Source of the DNA: Burkholderia pseudomultivorans
Lineage (GTDB): Bacteria; Pseudomonadota; Gammaproteobacteria; Burkholderiales; Burkholderiaceae
Assembly: GCF_001718415.1 (NCBI RefSeq)
Contig: NZ_CP013377.1
Coordinates: forward strand, 558,001 to 622,000
Length of the DNA stretch: 64,000 bases
Reading direction: 5' to 3'
Under the pieces are notes generated by a model that saw nothing but the letters and a program-made list of their open reading frames with translations, was not told the origin of the DNA and did no database searches. Shown here in pieces: positions 1-8,849 of this stretch (within the stretch, counting starts at the first letter, position 1; every line of letters starts with the position of its first letter). A program made the position numbers and the translations under genes.

Positions 1-327
1 TCGCTGCTCGGCATCAACGTGACGCGCGTGTTCAGCCTCGTGTTCGCGCTGGGCGCCGCGACGGCCGCGCTCGCGGGCGTGCTGGCCGCGCCGATCCGCG
101 GCGTCGATCCGTTCATGGGGATCGAGGCGCTCGGCGTCGCGTTCGTGGTGGTGGTCGTCGGCGGGATGGGGAATTTTCTCGGGGCGCTGGTCGGCGGGCT
201 GCTGGTCGGCATCGTGCAGAGCCTGATGAGCACGCTGTGGCCGGAAGGCGCGCGACTGATGATCTATGTCGCGATGGCCGCCGTGCTGCTGCTGCGCCCG
301 AACGGTTTGCTGGGGAGGACCGCATGA
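1..327 (+). CDS. livH: Branched-chain amino acid/amide ABC transporter permease LivH, 3' part only
   Basis: C-terminal part of an inner-membrane permease of the LivH type; the frame is open from the first base, so the gene begins outside the window. What remains is hydrophobic, with the family's Gly-rich segment (VVVVGGMGNFLGALVGG) and an ending in RPNGLLGRTA, the usual RPxGLxG tail of LivH. Its stop overlaps the start of the next gene (ATGA), so the two are translationally coupled. Partner of LivM in the membrane channel of the importer encoded by the next three genes. Substrate cannot be read from the permease. Confidence 0.9.
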   Translation, partial: SLLGINVTRVFSLVFALGAATAALAGVLAAPIRGVDPFMGIEALGVAFVVVVVGGMGNFLGALVGGLLVGIVQSLMSTLWPEGARLMIYVAMAAVLLLRPNGLLGRTA

Positions 328-1358
328 TCGAATCGTCGAAATCGCTGCCGCCCGGCGCCTCCGCCGCCCGGCGTTCGTCCGCATGGCGCGGCGCGCTGCG
401 GCGGCCGGAAGGCTGGCTCGCGGTCGTGGTCGTATGCGTGCTGCCGCTGGCGCTGAGCTCCGGGTCGCTCGCGACCGAAGTGCTCGTGTTCGCGCTCGCC
501 GCGCTCGGCTGCAACCTGCTGCTCGGGCTGACGGGGCTGCTGTCGTTCGGGCAGGGCATTTTCTTCGGGCTCGGCAGCTATGCGGCCGGGCTCATGCTCA
601 CGCGCGGCGTCGCGTCGGTGCCGCTCGCGCTGCTGGCGGCCGGCGCGCTCGGCGCGGTCGCGGCTGCGCTGGTCGGCTGGTTCTCGATCCGGCAGCGCGG
701 CACCTACTTCGTGATGCTGACGCTCGCGTTCGGGCAGCTGTTCTACTTTCTCGCGTATACGACGCCGGACCTCACCGGCGGCGACAACGGGCTGCTCGAC
801 ATTCCGCGTCCCGCGCTGTCCGCGTTCGGGCATCCGCTGGTGTCGCTCGATTCGCCGTGGCGCTACTACGGCTTCGTCGCGGTGCTGTTCGTCGCGGTGT
901 TCTGGCTGCTGCTGCGCGTGTCGCGCTCGGTATTCGGCCGCACGCTGCTGGCGATCCGCGACAACGAGGCGCGCGCGGCGGCGGCCGGCTACGACGTGAA
1001 GCGCTTCAAGCTCGCGGCGTTCGTGCTGTCGGGCGCGGTGACGGGTTTCGCGGGCGCGCTGCATGCGCTGATGACGGGAATCGCGCCGCTGTCGAACATC
1101 GACTATCACACGAGCGAGATGATCCTCGTGATGACGGTGATCGGCGGCACCGGCAACCTGTTCGCGTCGGTGCTCGGCGCGGCGTTCTATGTGCTGTTCG
1201 CGGACTGGCTGTCGACGCTGTGGCCGCGCTGGCTGCTGCTGCTCGGCCTCGTGCTGATCGCGGTCAGCCTGTTCATGCAGCGCGGCTTGTGGGGGCTGGG
1301 CGAGCGCGTCGCGGCGTCGCTGCGGCGCAATACGGCAACGAGCGGGGAGCAGGCATGA
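324..1358 (+). CDS. livM: Branched-chain amino acid/amide ABC transporter permease LivM
   Basis: 344-residue inner-membrane permease, second half of the channel formed with LivH. Many hydrophobic segments follow a short basic cytoplasmic N-terminus. The family loop GRTLLAIRDNEARAAAAGYD, which contacts the ATPases, lies around residues 205-224, followed by FKLAAFVLSGAVTGFAGAL. The ATG at 324 overlaps the livH stop, and the 3' end overlaps livG in the same ATGA way, so this is one operon. Length is normal for the family (about 320-360). Specificity may be for an amide or ureide rather than leucine, judged only from the hydrolases downstream. Confidence 0.92.
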   Translation: MIESSKSLPPGASAARRSSAWRGALRRPEGWLAVVVVCVLPLALSSGSLATEVLVFALAALGCNLLLGLTGLLSFGQGIFFGLGSYAAGLMLTRGVASVPLALLAAGALGAVAAALVGWFSIRQRGTYFVMLTLAFGQLFYFLAYTTPDLTGGDNGLLDIPRPALSAFGHPLVSLDSPWRYYGFVAVLFVAVFWLLLRVSRSVFGRTLLAIRDNEARAAAAGYDVKRFKLAAFVLSGAVTGFAGALHALMTGIAPLSNIDYHTSEMILVMTVIGGTGNLFASVLGAAFYVLFADWLSTLWPRWLLLLGLVLIAVSLFMQRGLWGLGERVAASLRRNTATSGEQA

Positions 1359-2122
1359 GCGAAGCGATTCTCGAAGCGCGCGGCATCGTCAAGCGCTACG
1401 GCAAATTCACGGCGCTCGGCGGCGTCGACCTGCGCATCATGCCGCGCACCGTGCACTCGGTGATCGGCCCGAACGGCGCAGGCAAGACGACGCTGTTCCA
1501 TACGCTGACGGGCACGTTGCCGATCACGTCGGGTTCGATCGTGTTCGACGGCCACGACGTCACGCAGGAGCCGGATTACAAGCGCGTGCGGCGCGGCATC
1601 GCACGCTCGTTCCAGGTCACGAGCCTGTTTCCGAACCTGAGCGTGCGCGAGAACCTGCGCGTCGCCGCGCAGGGCGTCGAGTCGCGCCGCGCGCTGAACC
1701 CGTGGACGCCGCCGCGCGGCGCGCTCGCGCACGACGGCATCGTCGACGAGGTGCTGGAGCGGCTCGGCCTGCAGCGCTTCGCGGGCACCGCGGCGGCCGC
1801 GCTGTCGCACGGGCAGCAGCGCCGGCTCGAAGTGGGGATGGCACTGGCGGCGCGGCCGCGCGCGATCTTTCTCGACGAGCCGACCTCCGGCATGGGGATC
1901 GACGATCTCGACGACATGAAGGCGCTGATCCGCGGCCTGCGCGACGACTATACGGTCGTGCTGATCGAACACAACATGGGGATCGTGATGGACATCTCCG
2001 ACACGATCACGGTGATGCAGCAAGGGCGCGTGCTGGTCGAAGGCAAGCCCGACGCGATTCGCGGCGACGAGCGCGTGCGCACCGCGTATCTCGGCAACAT
2101 GATTACCGGAGGCCGCGCATGA
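1355..2122 (+). CDS. livG: ABC transporter ATP-binding protein LivG
   Basis: 255-residue cytoplasmic ATPase of the importer. Walker A is GPNGAGKTT (about residues 37-45), the signature is LSHGQQRRLE, Walker B is AIFLDEP, and the H-loop is IEHNMG. The signature reads LSHGQ rather than the usual LSGGQ; from family knowledge this variant is common in the urea/amide branch (UrtD-like) of the Liv family, which fits the downstream amidohydrolase. It overlaps livM and livF by four bases each. The C-terminal extension with VLVEGKPDAIRGDERVRTAYLG is typical of LivG. Confidence 0.92.
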   Translation: MSEAILEARGIVKRYGKFTALGGVDLRIMPRTVHSVIGPNGAGKTTLFHTLTGTLPITSGSIVFDGHDVTQEPDYKRVRRGIARSFQVTSLFPNLSVRENLRVAAQGVESRRALNPWTPPRGALAHDGIVDEVLERLGLQRFAGTAAAALSHGQQRRLEVGMALAARPRAIFLDEPTSGMGIDDLDDMKALIRGLRDDYTVVLIEHNMGIVMDISDTITVMQQGRVLVEGKPDAIRGDERVRTAYLGNMITGGRA

Positions 2123-2820
2123 TGCTCGACGTGAAGGACCTGCACGCCTGCTACGGCAAGAGCCATATCCTGCAGGGCGTGTCGCTGAACGTGCGGGAAG
2201 GCGAGACGGTGACGCTGCTCGGCCGCAACGGCGCGGGCAAGTCGACCACGCTGAAGACGATCGCGGGCGTCGTCGCGCCGAGCGGCGGCGCGGTCGCGTT
2301 CGCGGGGCGGCCCGTCGCGGGCCAGCCCGCGCACCGGATCGCCGCGCGCGGGCTGTGCTTCGTGCCCGAGCATCGCGGCATCTTCCGGCTGCTGACGGTC
2401 GAGGAGAACCTGCGGCTCGGCGCGCGCCGCGATTCGCCGTGGCAGCTCGACGACATCTACCGGATCTTCCCGCGGCTGAAGGAGCGTCGCCGCAACGGCG
2501 GCGCGCAGCTGTCGGGCGGCGAGCAGCAGATGCTCGCGATCGGTCGCGCGCTGATGAACCATCCGCGCCTGCTGATGCTCGACGAACCGGTCGAAGGGCT
2601 CGCGCCCGTGATCGTCGAGGAAATCGTCGAACAGCTGAAGCAGATCAAGGCGGCCGGCGTCGCGATCCTGCTCGTCGAGCAGAACCTCGAAGTGTGCACG
2701 CAGCTCGCGGATCGCCACTTCATCATCGAACAGGGCGTGATCGTCTACGAAGGCGGCAATGCGGCATTCGCGGCCGACCACGAAGTGAAGGACCGTTACC
2801 TGGGCGTCGGCGTCGCGTGA
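2119..2820 (+). CDS. livF: ABC transporter ATP-binding protein LivF
   Basis: 233-residue second ATPase of the importer. Walker A is GRNGAGKST, the signature LSGGEQQ, Walker B LLMLDEPVEGLAP and the H-loop LLVEQN. The LDEPxEGLAP sequence and the ending DRYLGV are diagnostic of LivF. The start ATG at 2119 sits inside the end of livG (GCATGATG), so translation is coupled. It is followed after 34 bases by a hydrolase gene with its own good ribosome site, which suggests the operon continues. Confidence 0.93.
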   Translation: MMLDVKDLHACYGKSHILQGVSLNVREGETVTLLGRNGAGKSTTLKTIAGVVAPSGGAVAFAGRPVAGQPAHRIAARGLCFVPEHRGIFRLLTVEENLRLGARRDSPWQLDDIYRIFPRLKERRRNGGAQLSGGEQQMLAIGRALMNHPRLLMLDEPVEGLAPVIVEEIVEQLKQIKAAGVAILLVEQNLEVCTQLADRHFIIEQGVIVYEGGNAAFAADHEVKDRYLGVGVA

Positions 2821-2854
2821 GCGCCGCGTTCTTATATTGCGAGGAGTTCCATCG

Positions 2855-4135
2855 ATGCAAGTAGAGGATTCGGGACCGGACGTCGCGACGCGCGCGCTGC
2901 GCGTCGACGGCGCGCGGCTGTGGGACAGCCTGATGCGTCTCGCGCAGATCGGCGCGACGAGCAAGGGCGGCGTGTGCCGGCTCGCGCTGACCGAGCGCGA
3001 TCGCGAGGCGCGCGATCTGTTCGTCGCGTGGGCGAAGGCGATCGGCTGCAGCGTGCGGATCGACGCGATCGGCAATATCTTCGCGCGGCGCGCGGGCGCG
3101 TGCGACGACCTGCCGCCCGTGATGACCGGCAGCCATATCGACACGCAGCCGACCGGCGGCAAGTTCGACGGCAACTACGGCGTGCTGGCCGGCCTCGAGG
3201 TGCTGCGCGCGCTGGACGATGCGGGCGTGCGCACGCGCGCGCCGCTCGAGGTCGCGGTGTGGACCAACGAGGAAGGCTCGCGCTTCGTGCCGGTGATGAT
3301 GGGCTCGGGCGTGTTCGCCGGCGCGTTTGCGCTCGAACATGCGCTCGCGCAGCATGACCGGGACGGCGTGTCGGTGCGCGATGCGCTCGCCGCGATCGGC
3401 TATGCGGGCGACGCGGCCGGCGCGCATCCGGTCGGCGCGTATTTCGAGGCGCATATCGAGCAGGGCCCGGTGCTCGAAGCGCATGCGACGACGATCGGCG
3501 TGGTCGAGGGCGCGCTCGGGCAGCGCTGGTACGACGTGACCGTGCACGGCATGGAGGCGCATGCGGGCCCGACGCCGATGGAACTGCGGCGCGACGCGCT
3601 GCTGACGGCCGCGGACCTCGTCCGCACGGTGAACGGCATCGCGCGCGCGCATGCGCCGCACGGGCGCGGCACGGTCGGCTGGGTCGACGTGCATCCGAAC
3701 TCGCGCAACGTGATTCCCGGGCGCGTGACGCTGACGGTCGACCTGCGTGCGGTCGACGACGCCACGCTCGCCGCGATGGACGCCGCGTTGCGCGCGGCCT
3801 GCGCCGACGCGGCGACGCAGGCCGACATGCGGATCGACGTCGAGCAGGTCGTGTACTTCCCGCCGCAGCCGTTCGATGCGGCGCTCGTCGAGCAGGTGCG
3901 CGCGGGCGCGAACGCGCTCGGGCTGTCGTCGATGAACGTGATCAGCGGCGCAGGGCACGACGCCGTGTATCTCGCGCGCGTCGCGCCGACCGCGATGATC
4001 TTCGTGCCGTGCAAGGACGGCATCAGCCACAACGAGATCGAGGACGCCGATCCCGCGCATCTCGAAGCCGGCTGCAACGTGCTGCTGCAGGCGATGCTCG
4101 GCGCGGCCGGCATTGCGGAGGGCGACGCACGATGA
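2855..4135 (+). CDS. M20-family Zn-dependent amidohydrolase (N-carbamoyl-L-amino acid hydrolase / allantoate amidohydrolase type)
   Basis: 426-residue cytoplasmic hydrolase of the AllC/HyuC/beta-ureidopropionase branch of peptidase family M20. Metal-site motifs are in the expected order: GSHIDTQPTGGKFDG (His94, Asp96, Asp105), TNEEGSRF (Glu139-Glu140), AHIEQGPVLE and GAGHDAVYLA near the end. Such enzymes remove a carbamoyl or ureido group from N-carbamoyl amino acids or allantoate. I chose ATG 2855 because GAGGAG lies eight bases upstream. Its stop overlaps the start of the M81 gene. Position behind a Liv importer suggests hydrolysis of an imported ureide or carbamoyl compound; the exact substrate is not determined. 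Confidence 0.88.
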   Translation: MQVEDSGPDVATRALRVDGARLWDSLMRLAQIGATSKGGVCRLALTERDREARDLFVAWAKAIGCSVRIDAIGNIFARRAGACDDLPPVMTGSHIDTQPTGGKFDGNYGVLAGLEVLRALDDAGVRTRAPLEVAVWTNEEGSRFVPVMMGSGVFAGAFALEHALAQHDRDGVSVRDALAAIGYAGDAAGAHPVGAYFEAHIEQGPVLEAHATTIGVVEGALGQRWYDVTVHGMEAHAGPTPMELRRDALLTAADLVRTVNGIARAHAPHGRGTVGWVDVHPNSRNVIPGRVTLTVDLRAVDDATLAAMDAALRAACADAATQADMRIDVEQVVYFPPQPFDAALVEQVRAGANALGLSSMNVISGAGHDAVYLARVAPTAMIFVPCKDGISHNEIEDADPAHLEAGCNVLLQAMLGAAGIAEGDAR

Positions 4136-5628
4136 AGATCCTGATTGCCCGGATGAATCACGAGACCAATACGTTCTCGCCGGTGCCGACGCCGCTGTCG
4201 GCGTTCGGCCGCAACGGCCCCGACTGGGGCGACGACGCGGATCGCGCGAATCGCGGGATGCGCACCGCGATGGCCGCGTTCCTCGATGCGGCGGCGCGCG
4301 AAGGCGCCGAGGTCGTGACGCCCGTGTCGGCGGCCGCGAACCCGAGCGGCCCGGTCGCGGCCGACGCGTATGCGGCGATCTGCGACGCGATCGTCGCGGC
4401 CGCGCCCGGCTGCGACGCGGTGATGCTCGACCTGCACGGCGCGATGGTCGCCGAGCAGAGCGCGGACGGCGAGGGCGACCTGCTCGAACGCGTGCGCGCG
4501 GCGCTGCCCGATGCGCCGATCGCGGTCGCGCTCGACCTGCATGCGAACGTCACGCAGAAGATGATCGACCACGCGGACGTGATCGTCAGCTTCAAGACCT
4601 ACCCGCACGTCGACATGTACGAGACCGGCGAGCATGCCGCGCGCGTGCTGCTCGACCGGATCCACGGCCGTGCGCGGCCGGTGCTCGCATGGCGGCAGCC
4701 GCCGCTGATGACCTCGACGCTGCGCAGCGCGAGCGCCGAAGGCGCGATGCGGCGCGCGCTGGACGCCGCGCGCGCGGCCGAGGCCGACGGAATGCTCGCG
4801 GTGTCGGTGCTGTCGGGGTTCTCGCTGGCCGACATTCCCGCGCCGTGCATCAGCGTCGTCGTGGTCGGCGACGGCGATCGCGCGGCGGCCGACGCCCTCG
4901 CCGAACGCATCGCGCGGCAGATCTGGGACGCGCGCGACGAATTCGTCTACCGCAGCGCGCCGCTCGCCGAATCGGTCGCGCAGGCCGCGGCGCTCGCGCG
5001 CGGTGCGGATCGTCCGGTGCTGCTGCTCGACCACGGCGACAACTGCATGTCGGGCGGCCCGTGCGACACGATGGACGTGCTCGAGGAAGCGCTCGCGCAG
5101 GGGCTCGACGGCCTCGTCAGCGGGCCGCTGTGCGACCCGGAGGCCGTCGCGCGGCTGATCGACGCCGGCGTCGGCGCGACCGTCACGGTGCCGGTCGGCA
5201 ACAAGCTGCCGTCGCACGGCGGCGCGCGGCGCGAGCCGTTTCGCGCGACCGGCGTCGTGCGCGCGATCACCGACGGCGAATACGTGATCACGGGGCCGAC
5301 CTATACCGGCCAGCGCGCGTACATGGGCCGCGCGGTCGTGCTCGACATCGGCGCGGCGACGCTCGTCGTCACCGAGCGCACGCAGGAGCCGTGGGATCTC
5401 GGCGTGTTCGAGAGCGTCGGCATCGATCCGCGCCGCGCGCGGTTTCTGCTGCTGAAATCGCGGATGTACTGCCGCCCCGTGTTCGTGCCGATCGCGGCCG
5501 CGCTCGTCGAATGCGACAGCCGCGGCGTCACGGGGTCGGACTACGGGCTGTTCCGCTACGAGCGGCTCGCGCGGCCCGTGTATCCGCTCGACGAGATCGG
5601 GCGATGGGACGCGGCGCCCGCGGCGTGA
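4132..5628 (+). CDS. M81 family metallopeptidase (MlrC-like)
   Basis: 498-residue protein of the DUF1485/M81 family, named after MlrC of microcystin-degrading bacteria. Motifs seen: MNHETNTFSPVPT at the N-terminus (residues 7-19), LDLHGAMV, VALDLHANVT, SFKTYPHVDMYETG, and LLDHGDNCMSGGP, where the C-terminal domain begins. Overlaps the amidohydrolase stop by four bases (ATGA), so both are made from one message. In many proteobacteria this family sits beside amide importers and amidohydrolases, so a role in small peptide or amide breakdown is more likely here than toxin degradation; that is inference. Confidence 0.85.
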   Translation: MKILIARMNHETNTFSPVPTPLSAFGRNGPDWGDDADRANRGMRTAMAAFLDAAAREGAEVVTPVSAAANPSGPVAADAYAAICDAIVAAAPGCDAVMLDLHGAMVAEQSADGEGDLLERVRAALPDAPIAVALDLHANVTQKMIDHADVIVSFKTYPHVDMYETGEHAARVLLDRIHGRARPVLAWRQPPLMTSTLRSASAEGAMRRALDAARAAEADGMLAVSVLSGFSLADIPAPCISVVVVGDGDRAAADALAERIARQIWDARDEFVYRSAPLAESVAQAAALARGADRPVLLLDHGDNCMSGGPCDTMDVLEEALAQGLDGLVSGPLCDPEAVARLIDAGVGATVTVPVGNKLPSHGGARREPFRATGVVRAITDGEYVITGPTYTGQRAYMGRAVVLDIGAATLVVTERTQEPWDLGVFESVGIDPRRARFLLLKSRMYCRPVFVPIAAALVECDSRGVTGSDYGLFRYERLARPVYPLDEIGRWDAAPAA

Positions 5629-5729
5629 CCGCGCATCCTGGCGCGGTCCGCCAGCTTGCCGCCGGTCTCGCCGGGCCGGCGGGCAAAACTGGTATGCTGA
5701 CCGGCACCACGTTCATGCCGGAGGGCGTC

Positions 5730-5960
5730 ATGGCCGCGAAGGAAGTCTCGAAGAAGAAGTATCTGAAGATCCTGAACAAGCGCCTGCGTGCCGAGCCGGA
5801 TGCGCCGGCCGGCGTGTCGTTCGTCTTCTACCCGCCGGGTGCGAAGGCGAAGCACGCGACGGGCGTCGTTTCCAGCGAGCCGCGCAGCAAGCGCGAGCTG
5901 GCGATGATGGCCGCGATCCAGCGCAAGGCGGCCGAAGAGTTCGTCGTCACCGGCGCCTGA
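5730..5960 (+). CDS. Small basic conserved-looking protein, function unknown
   Basis: 76-residue lysine- and arginine-rich protein with no signal peptide or membrane segment. It begins MAAKEVSKKKYLKILNK and is probably cytoplasmic. ATG 5730 is preceded by GGAGGG at 5720-5725, a strong ribosome site though close. The in-frame ATG at 5715 would add five residues. It stands 101 bases after the M81 gene and converges with the metallo-hydrolase gene 16 bases away. Codon use matches its neighbours, which supports a real gene. I do not recognise the family. Confidence 0.65.
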   Translation: MAAKEVSKKKYLKILNKRLRAEPDAPAGVSFVFYPPGAKAKHATGVVSSEPRSKRELAMMAAIQRKAAEEFVVTGA

Positions 5961-5975
5961 CCGGCGCGGGCGGCG

Positions 5976-6677
5976 CTACGCGGCGGCCGCGTCGCAATGC
6001 GCGATCGCGCCGGCGAGCACGCGCGGGATGTCGCGCGTGATGGCCGCGCCGTGCATCGGCAGGATGATGTCGAGCTCGAGCGCCTGGATCCGGCGCAGCG
6101 CAGCCGCCATGTGCGCGAGCGAGGGCAGATAGTCGGAGCGCCTGATCGAGTCGAGGATGACGGGCAGCGGATCGTCCGCGTCGTCGTCGCCGAAGCGCAT
6201 CAGTATGTCTGACGATAGCAGCGCGCGGTAGGCCGGCAGATACACGACCATCGCATCCCACTGGTGCACGTGCTTGGTGAACACCGGCACGATCTCGACG
6301 CCGGCGATCGTCGTCGGCTCGCCGTCCTTCAGCGGCTTCACGCGTACGCCGAACACGTCGGCCAGCCCGTGCGTACAGATCGGATGGCCGTAGGCGACGA
6401 GCGCGGGATTAGCGGCCAGGAATTCGGGCAGCGCACCCATCTCGTCGGCCTCGAAATGCGGGACGACGACGCCCGCCACGCTCGACGGCGCGATGCCGAC
6501 CGTCGCGAGACTGTTGCGCAGCTGCGGAAAATTGGCGCGGGTGCCGGTTTCGATGCAGACGACCTCGCCGCTCGGCGAGCGGACGAAGAATTGGCTGAAG
6601 CCGAGGTTCAGCGCGTCGACGTAGGTTGTCGCGCGAAACAGGCCGCTGCGGATTTCTTCGATGCGGGACGCGTTCAT
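5976..6677 (-). CDS. Metallo-beta-lactamase-fold protein, flavodiiron (ODP)-like metal site
   Basis: 233-residue single-domain MBL-fold protein. The ligand pattern is H74-x-E76-x-D78 (PHFEADEMG), H138 (KHVHQWDA), D157 (LLSSDILM) and H209 (ILPMHG). This is the H-x-E-x-D di-iron pattern of the oxygen-reducing domain of flavodiiron proteins rather than the HxHxDH zinc pattern of hydrolases. No flavodoxin domain follows, so it is an isolated ODP-type domain; its reaction is unknown. The start at 6677 is the first residue of recognisable homology. The first bases of this gene are also found, without the start codon, at 11.64 kb as part of a duplication. Confidence 0.8.
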   Translation of the reverse strand: MNASRIEEIRSGLFRATTYVDALNLGFSQFFVRSPSGEVVCIETGTRANFPQLRNSLATVGIAPSSVAGVVVPHFEADEMGALPEFLAANPALVAYGHPICTHGLADVFGVRVKPLKDGEPTTIAGVEIVPVFTKHVHQWDAMVVYLPAYRALLSSDILMRFGDDDADDPLPVILDSIRRSDYLPSLAHMAAALRRIQALELDIILPMHGAAITRDIPRVLAGAIAHCDAAAA

Positions 6678-7171
6678 CGGGATCACCTCGCGTGGGCAGT
6701 GGGGCGGGTGCCGGCGGAAACCGAAGCGCCGGTCCAGCGCCCGTTTCCGCCTATGACTTGCTTGCGAATGCGCGGCGTCACCTGCCTTCAACGGAGCGGG
6801 GCGAGGCGCGGCAGCTGCCGGCTATTGTAACGACGAATGCCGCCGCCCTGCGGGCGCAAAGGCGCGTTTGCGGCGCGCGGGCGCGCGCCGCGCCGCAGTC
6901 ACGACACCTTGTCGGCCGTTGCCGGATAGCGGCCGCCGGCCGCATCGTCGCCCGTCGCGAGTTCTTCCAGCGCGAGCCCCTTCGTTTCGATCCCGAGCGT
7001 CCACACCGCGATCGCGGCCGCCGCGAACGACAGCGCGCCGAGCGTGAACACGCCGCCCTGGCCGAACACCGGCAGCACGACGCCCACCACGTAAGGCCCG
7101 ATCAGCGAGCCGACGCGCCCGATCGCCGACGCGAAGCCCGAGCCCGTCGCGCGCGCGCCGGTGCCGTATAG
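6655..7171. repeat. Direct repeat flanking the accessory segment, copy 1 (partner 11638-12039)
   Basis: Holds the first bases of the MBL-fold gene, the MBL-MFS intergenic DNA and the last 273 bases of an MFS gene. Bases 6661-6770 match 11644-11753 with about six changes, and 6899-7171 matches 11767-12039 with about four. Copy 1 has about 120 extra bases between these blocks (6771-6898). Homology stops abruptly at 7171. Everything between the two copies is cargo absent from the inferred ancestral MBL-MFS arrangement. Confidence 0.85.
6899..7171 (-). pseudogene. 3' fragment of the MFS transporter gene (duplicate of 11767-12039)
   Basis: The last ~90 codons of the MFS transporter whose full copy lies at 11767-13185. 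The frame reads through to the same C-terminus (GRYPATADKV), ending in Ser instead of Leu. It is cut at 7171, where the sequence switches to the effector remnant on the other strand. It has no start and cannot make a transporter. It marks the left junction of the foreign segment. Confidence 0.88.
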
Positions 7172-7536
7172 AGCAGCGCCAGGCCATGACGTCGTGCGAC
7201 CTGGCTCAACTGCCGATGCCGACGTACAAACCGGTGTTCATCGAGCGCGCGATCGGTAGCGCCACGGTGCGCTACGCCGGCTTTTCGATCACCTGCGCCA
7301 GCACCGGCTGTGCCGTCTACGGTCCGGTTCGGCGGGTCGCCCAGTTCGTGCCTCGAGACGGGCTGGTTCGGTTCGACCCGGCGACTGTTGATCAGGTCTG
7401 CCACCCGGCGACGCGCAACGCTGCGGCGAAGTCCGCGGTGCCGTTGTTCAGCAGTCAGGGGAACTCCGCGCTCCATCTCGGCTACCTGATCCAGCAGGCC
7501 GGCAATGCACGAGGCGCCTACCTCGACGAGACGCCA

Positions 7537-7544
7537 AAATTTCC
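7537..7544. repeat. Target-site duplication of the ISL3 element (partner 8850-8857)
   Basis: AAATTTCC directly abuts both ends of the element. Deleting 7545-8857 rejoins codons Pro117-Lys118-Phe119 of the effector. Confidence 0.93.
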
Positions 7545-8849
7545 GGTTCATCGAGGATTACCGGGGAACGCGGCGCGGATTTTGAGGAAGAAGTATTCCT
7601 CGTCGCGGTACCCGTAGGCCCGACGCTTGATGACCTTGATGGTGTTGTTGATGCCTTCGACGACGCTGGTATTGAGCGGATGGCGGCAGCGGGCGAGGAT
7701 TCCGTGCCAGTACCCCTGCAGGCGCTGCGCGAACAGTTGTAGCGCGGCAATCCCGCTTTGCCGGGCTTGTTCGATCCAGTGTTCCCAGGCCTTTTCCGCC
7801 CAGGCAGGCTTTCGGTAGAACCAGAGCCGTTTGAGTTCGTCGCGTAGCACGTAGACGCACAGCAACGGCTGATTGGCAGCCAGCAGTTCCTTCAGATGCA
7901 CGGACTGCTCGGGCTTCAGGTTGTGGCGGTTGCGCAGCAGCAGCCAGCGACTGGATTTCAATACCTTGCGGGCCGGCCGGTCATGGCGTAACTGATTGGC
8001 CTGATCCACTCGCACCCGATCGATCACTTCGCGCCCGTACTTGGCCACGACGTGGAACAGGTCGTAGACCACCTCGGCCTGCGGACACTGCGCCTTGATT
8101 TCCAGCTCGTAGGCCGTGGTCATGTCGATCGCGACTGCTTCGATGCGCTCGGCGACACCCTCAGGAAGCTGCTCGAAGAAGGCGCGGGCCGTCTCGCGTG
8201 AGCGTCCCGATCCAATCCAAAGCACCTGCCGGCCGATCGGATCGACCACCACCGTGGCATATCGATGGCCTTTATGGAGTGCAAACTCGTCCATCGCAAG
8301 ATAACGGATCGTCGACCAGTCCGGCTCAGCCACACGCGCTTGCAAGCGCATCTTGTCGATCGATTTGACCGTGTGCCAGCCCAGATCGTAGAAGGTCGCC
8401 ACTGCCTGCACGCTGGCTGCTTGCAGCAGTTTCTCGCAGGCCTTGGCAAATCGCTCCGTCACTCGCTGGTAACGGCCCAGCCACGCCAGTTTCTCCAGCC
8501 GTGGACCGCCGCAGCGTTCGCACCAGACCCGGCGGCGGGGGACGTGCAGCACTACTCGGTACTCGAACAGCGGCAGATCGCGCACGCGGCGAACTATCGT
8601 CTCGTGGATTTGATTGCACCGCGCACCGCATTGCTCGCAGTACATCACCTTGCTGACCGGCTTCAAATGCAGCGATAGCGTGCGCTTTTCTCCTTGCGGC
8701 CATTCCACACGCTCCAACCGATAGCCGGTCCAGCAGCCCAGTGCCTGAAGTGCCTTTCGATCGAGCAATTGCCTCCTCCGACATCCTTAGAATCAGGTGT
8801 CACATTATGCAATCGCTCGAAAACCCTCCACGGTTTTCTGCGATGAACC
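7545..8849 (-). mobile_element. Complete ISL3-family insertion sequence (1305 bp) with 8-bp target duplication
   Basis: Imperfect terminal inverted repeats begin GGTTCATCG at both ends (18 of the first 24 bases match) and enclose one transposase gene. The element is flanked by exact 8-bp copies of AAATTTCC at 7537-7544 and 8850-8857, the duplication length usual for ISL3 elements. It therefore arrived by transposition and is structurally intact. It interrupts the effector gene after the codon for restored residue 117. Its transposase points against the effector. Confidence 0.95.
7548..8768 (-). CDS. ISL3 family transposase
   Basis: 406-residue DDE transposase. An N-terminal zinc-ribbon pair of CxxC motifs (CEQCG near residue 44, CERCGG near 83) precedes the catalytic domain. 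That domain begins at YLAMDEFALHKGHRYATVVVD, with VVYDLFHVV and the conserved end NTIKVIKRRAYGYRDEEYFFLKI. Length is normal and the frame is unbroken, so it is probably active. The stop codon lies inside the left inverted repeat, so gene and element end together. Confidence 0.95.
   Translation of the reverse strand: MLDRKALQALGCWTGYRLERVEWPQGEKRTLSLHLKPVSKVMYCEQCGARCNQIHETIVRRVRDLPLFEYRVVLHVPRRRVWCERCGGPRLEKLAWLGRYQRVTERFAKACEKLLQAASVQAVATFYDLGWHTVKSIDKMRLQARVAEPDWSTIRYLAMDEFALHKGHRYATVVVDPIGRQVLWIGSGRSRETARAFFEQLPEGVAERIEAVAIDMTTAYELEIKAQCPQAEVVYDLFHVVAKYGREVIDRVRVDQANQLRHDRPARKVLKSSRWLLLRNRHNLKPEQSVHLKELLAANQPLLCVYVLRDELKRLWFYRKPAWAEKAWEHWIEQARQSGIAALQLFAQRLQGYWHGILARCRHPLNTSVVEGINNTIKVIKRRAYGYRDEEYFFLKIRAAFPGNPR

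Noticed and set aside
7102..7551. Minus-strand frame between the MFS fragment and the ISL3 element
   Set aside because: It crosses the recombination junction at 7171 and has no recognisable domain; the plus strand carries the effector's first segment, which joins perfectly across the insertion.
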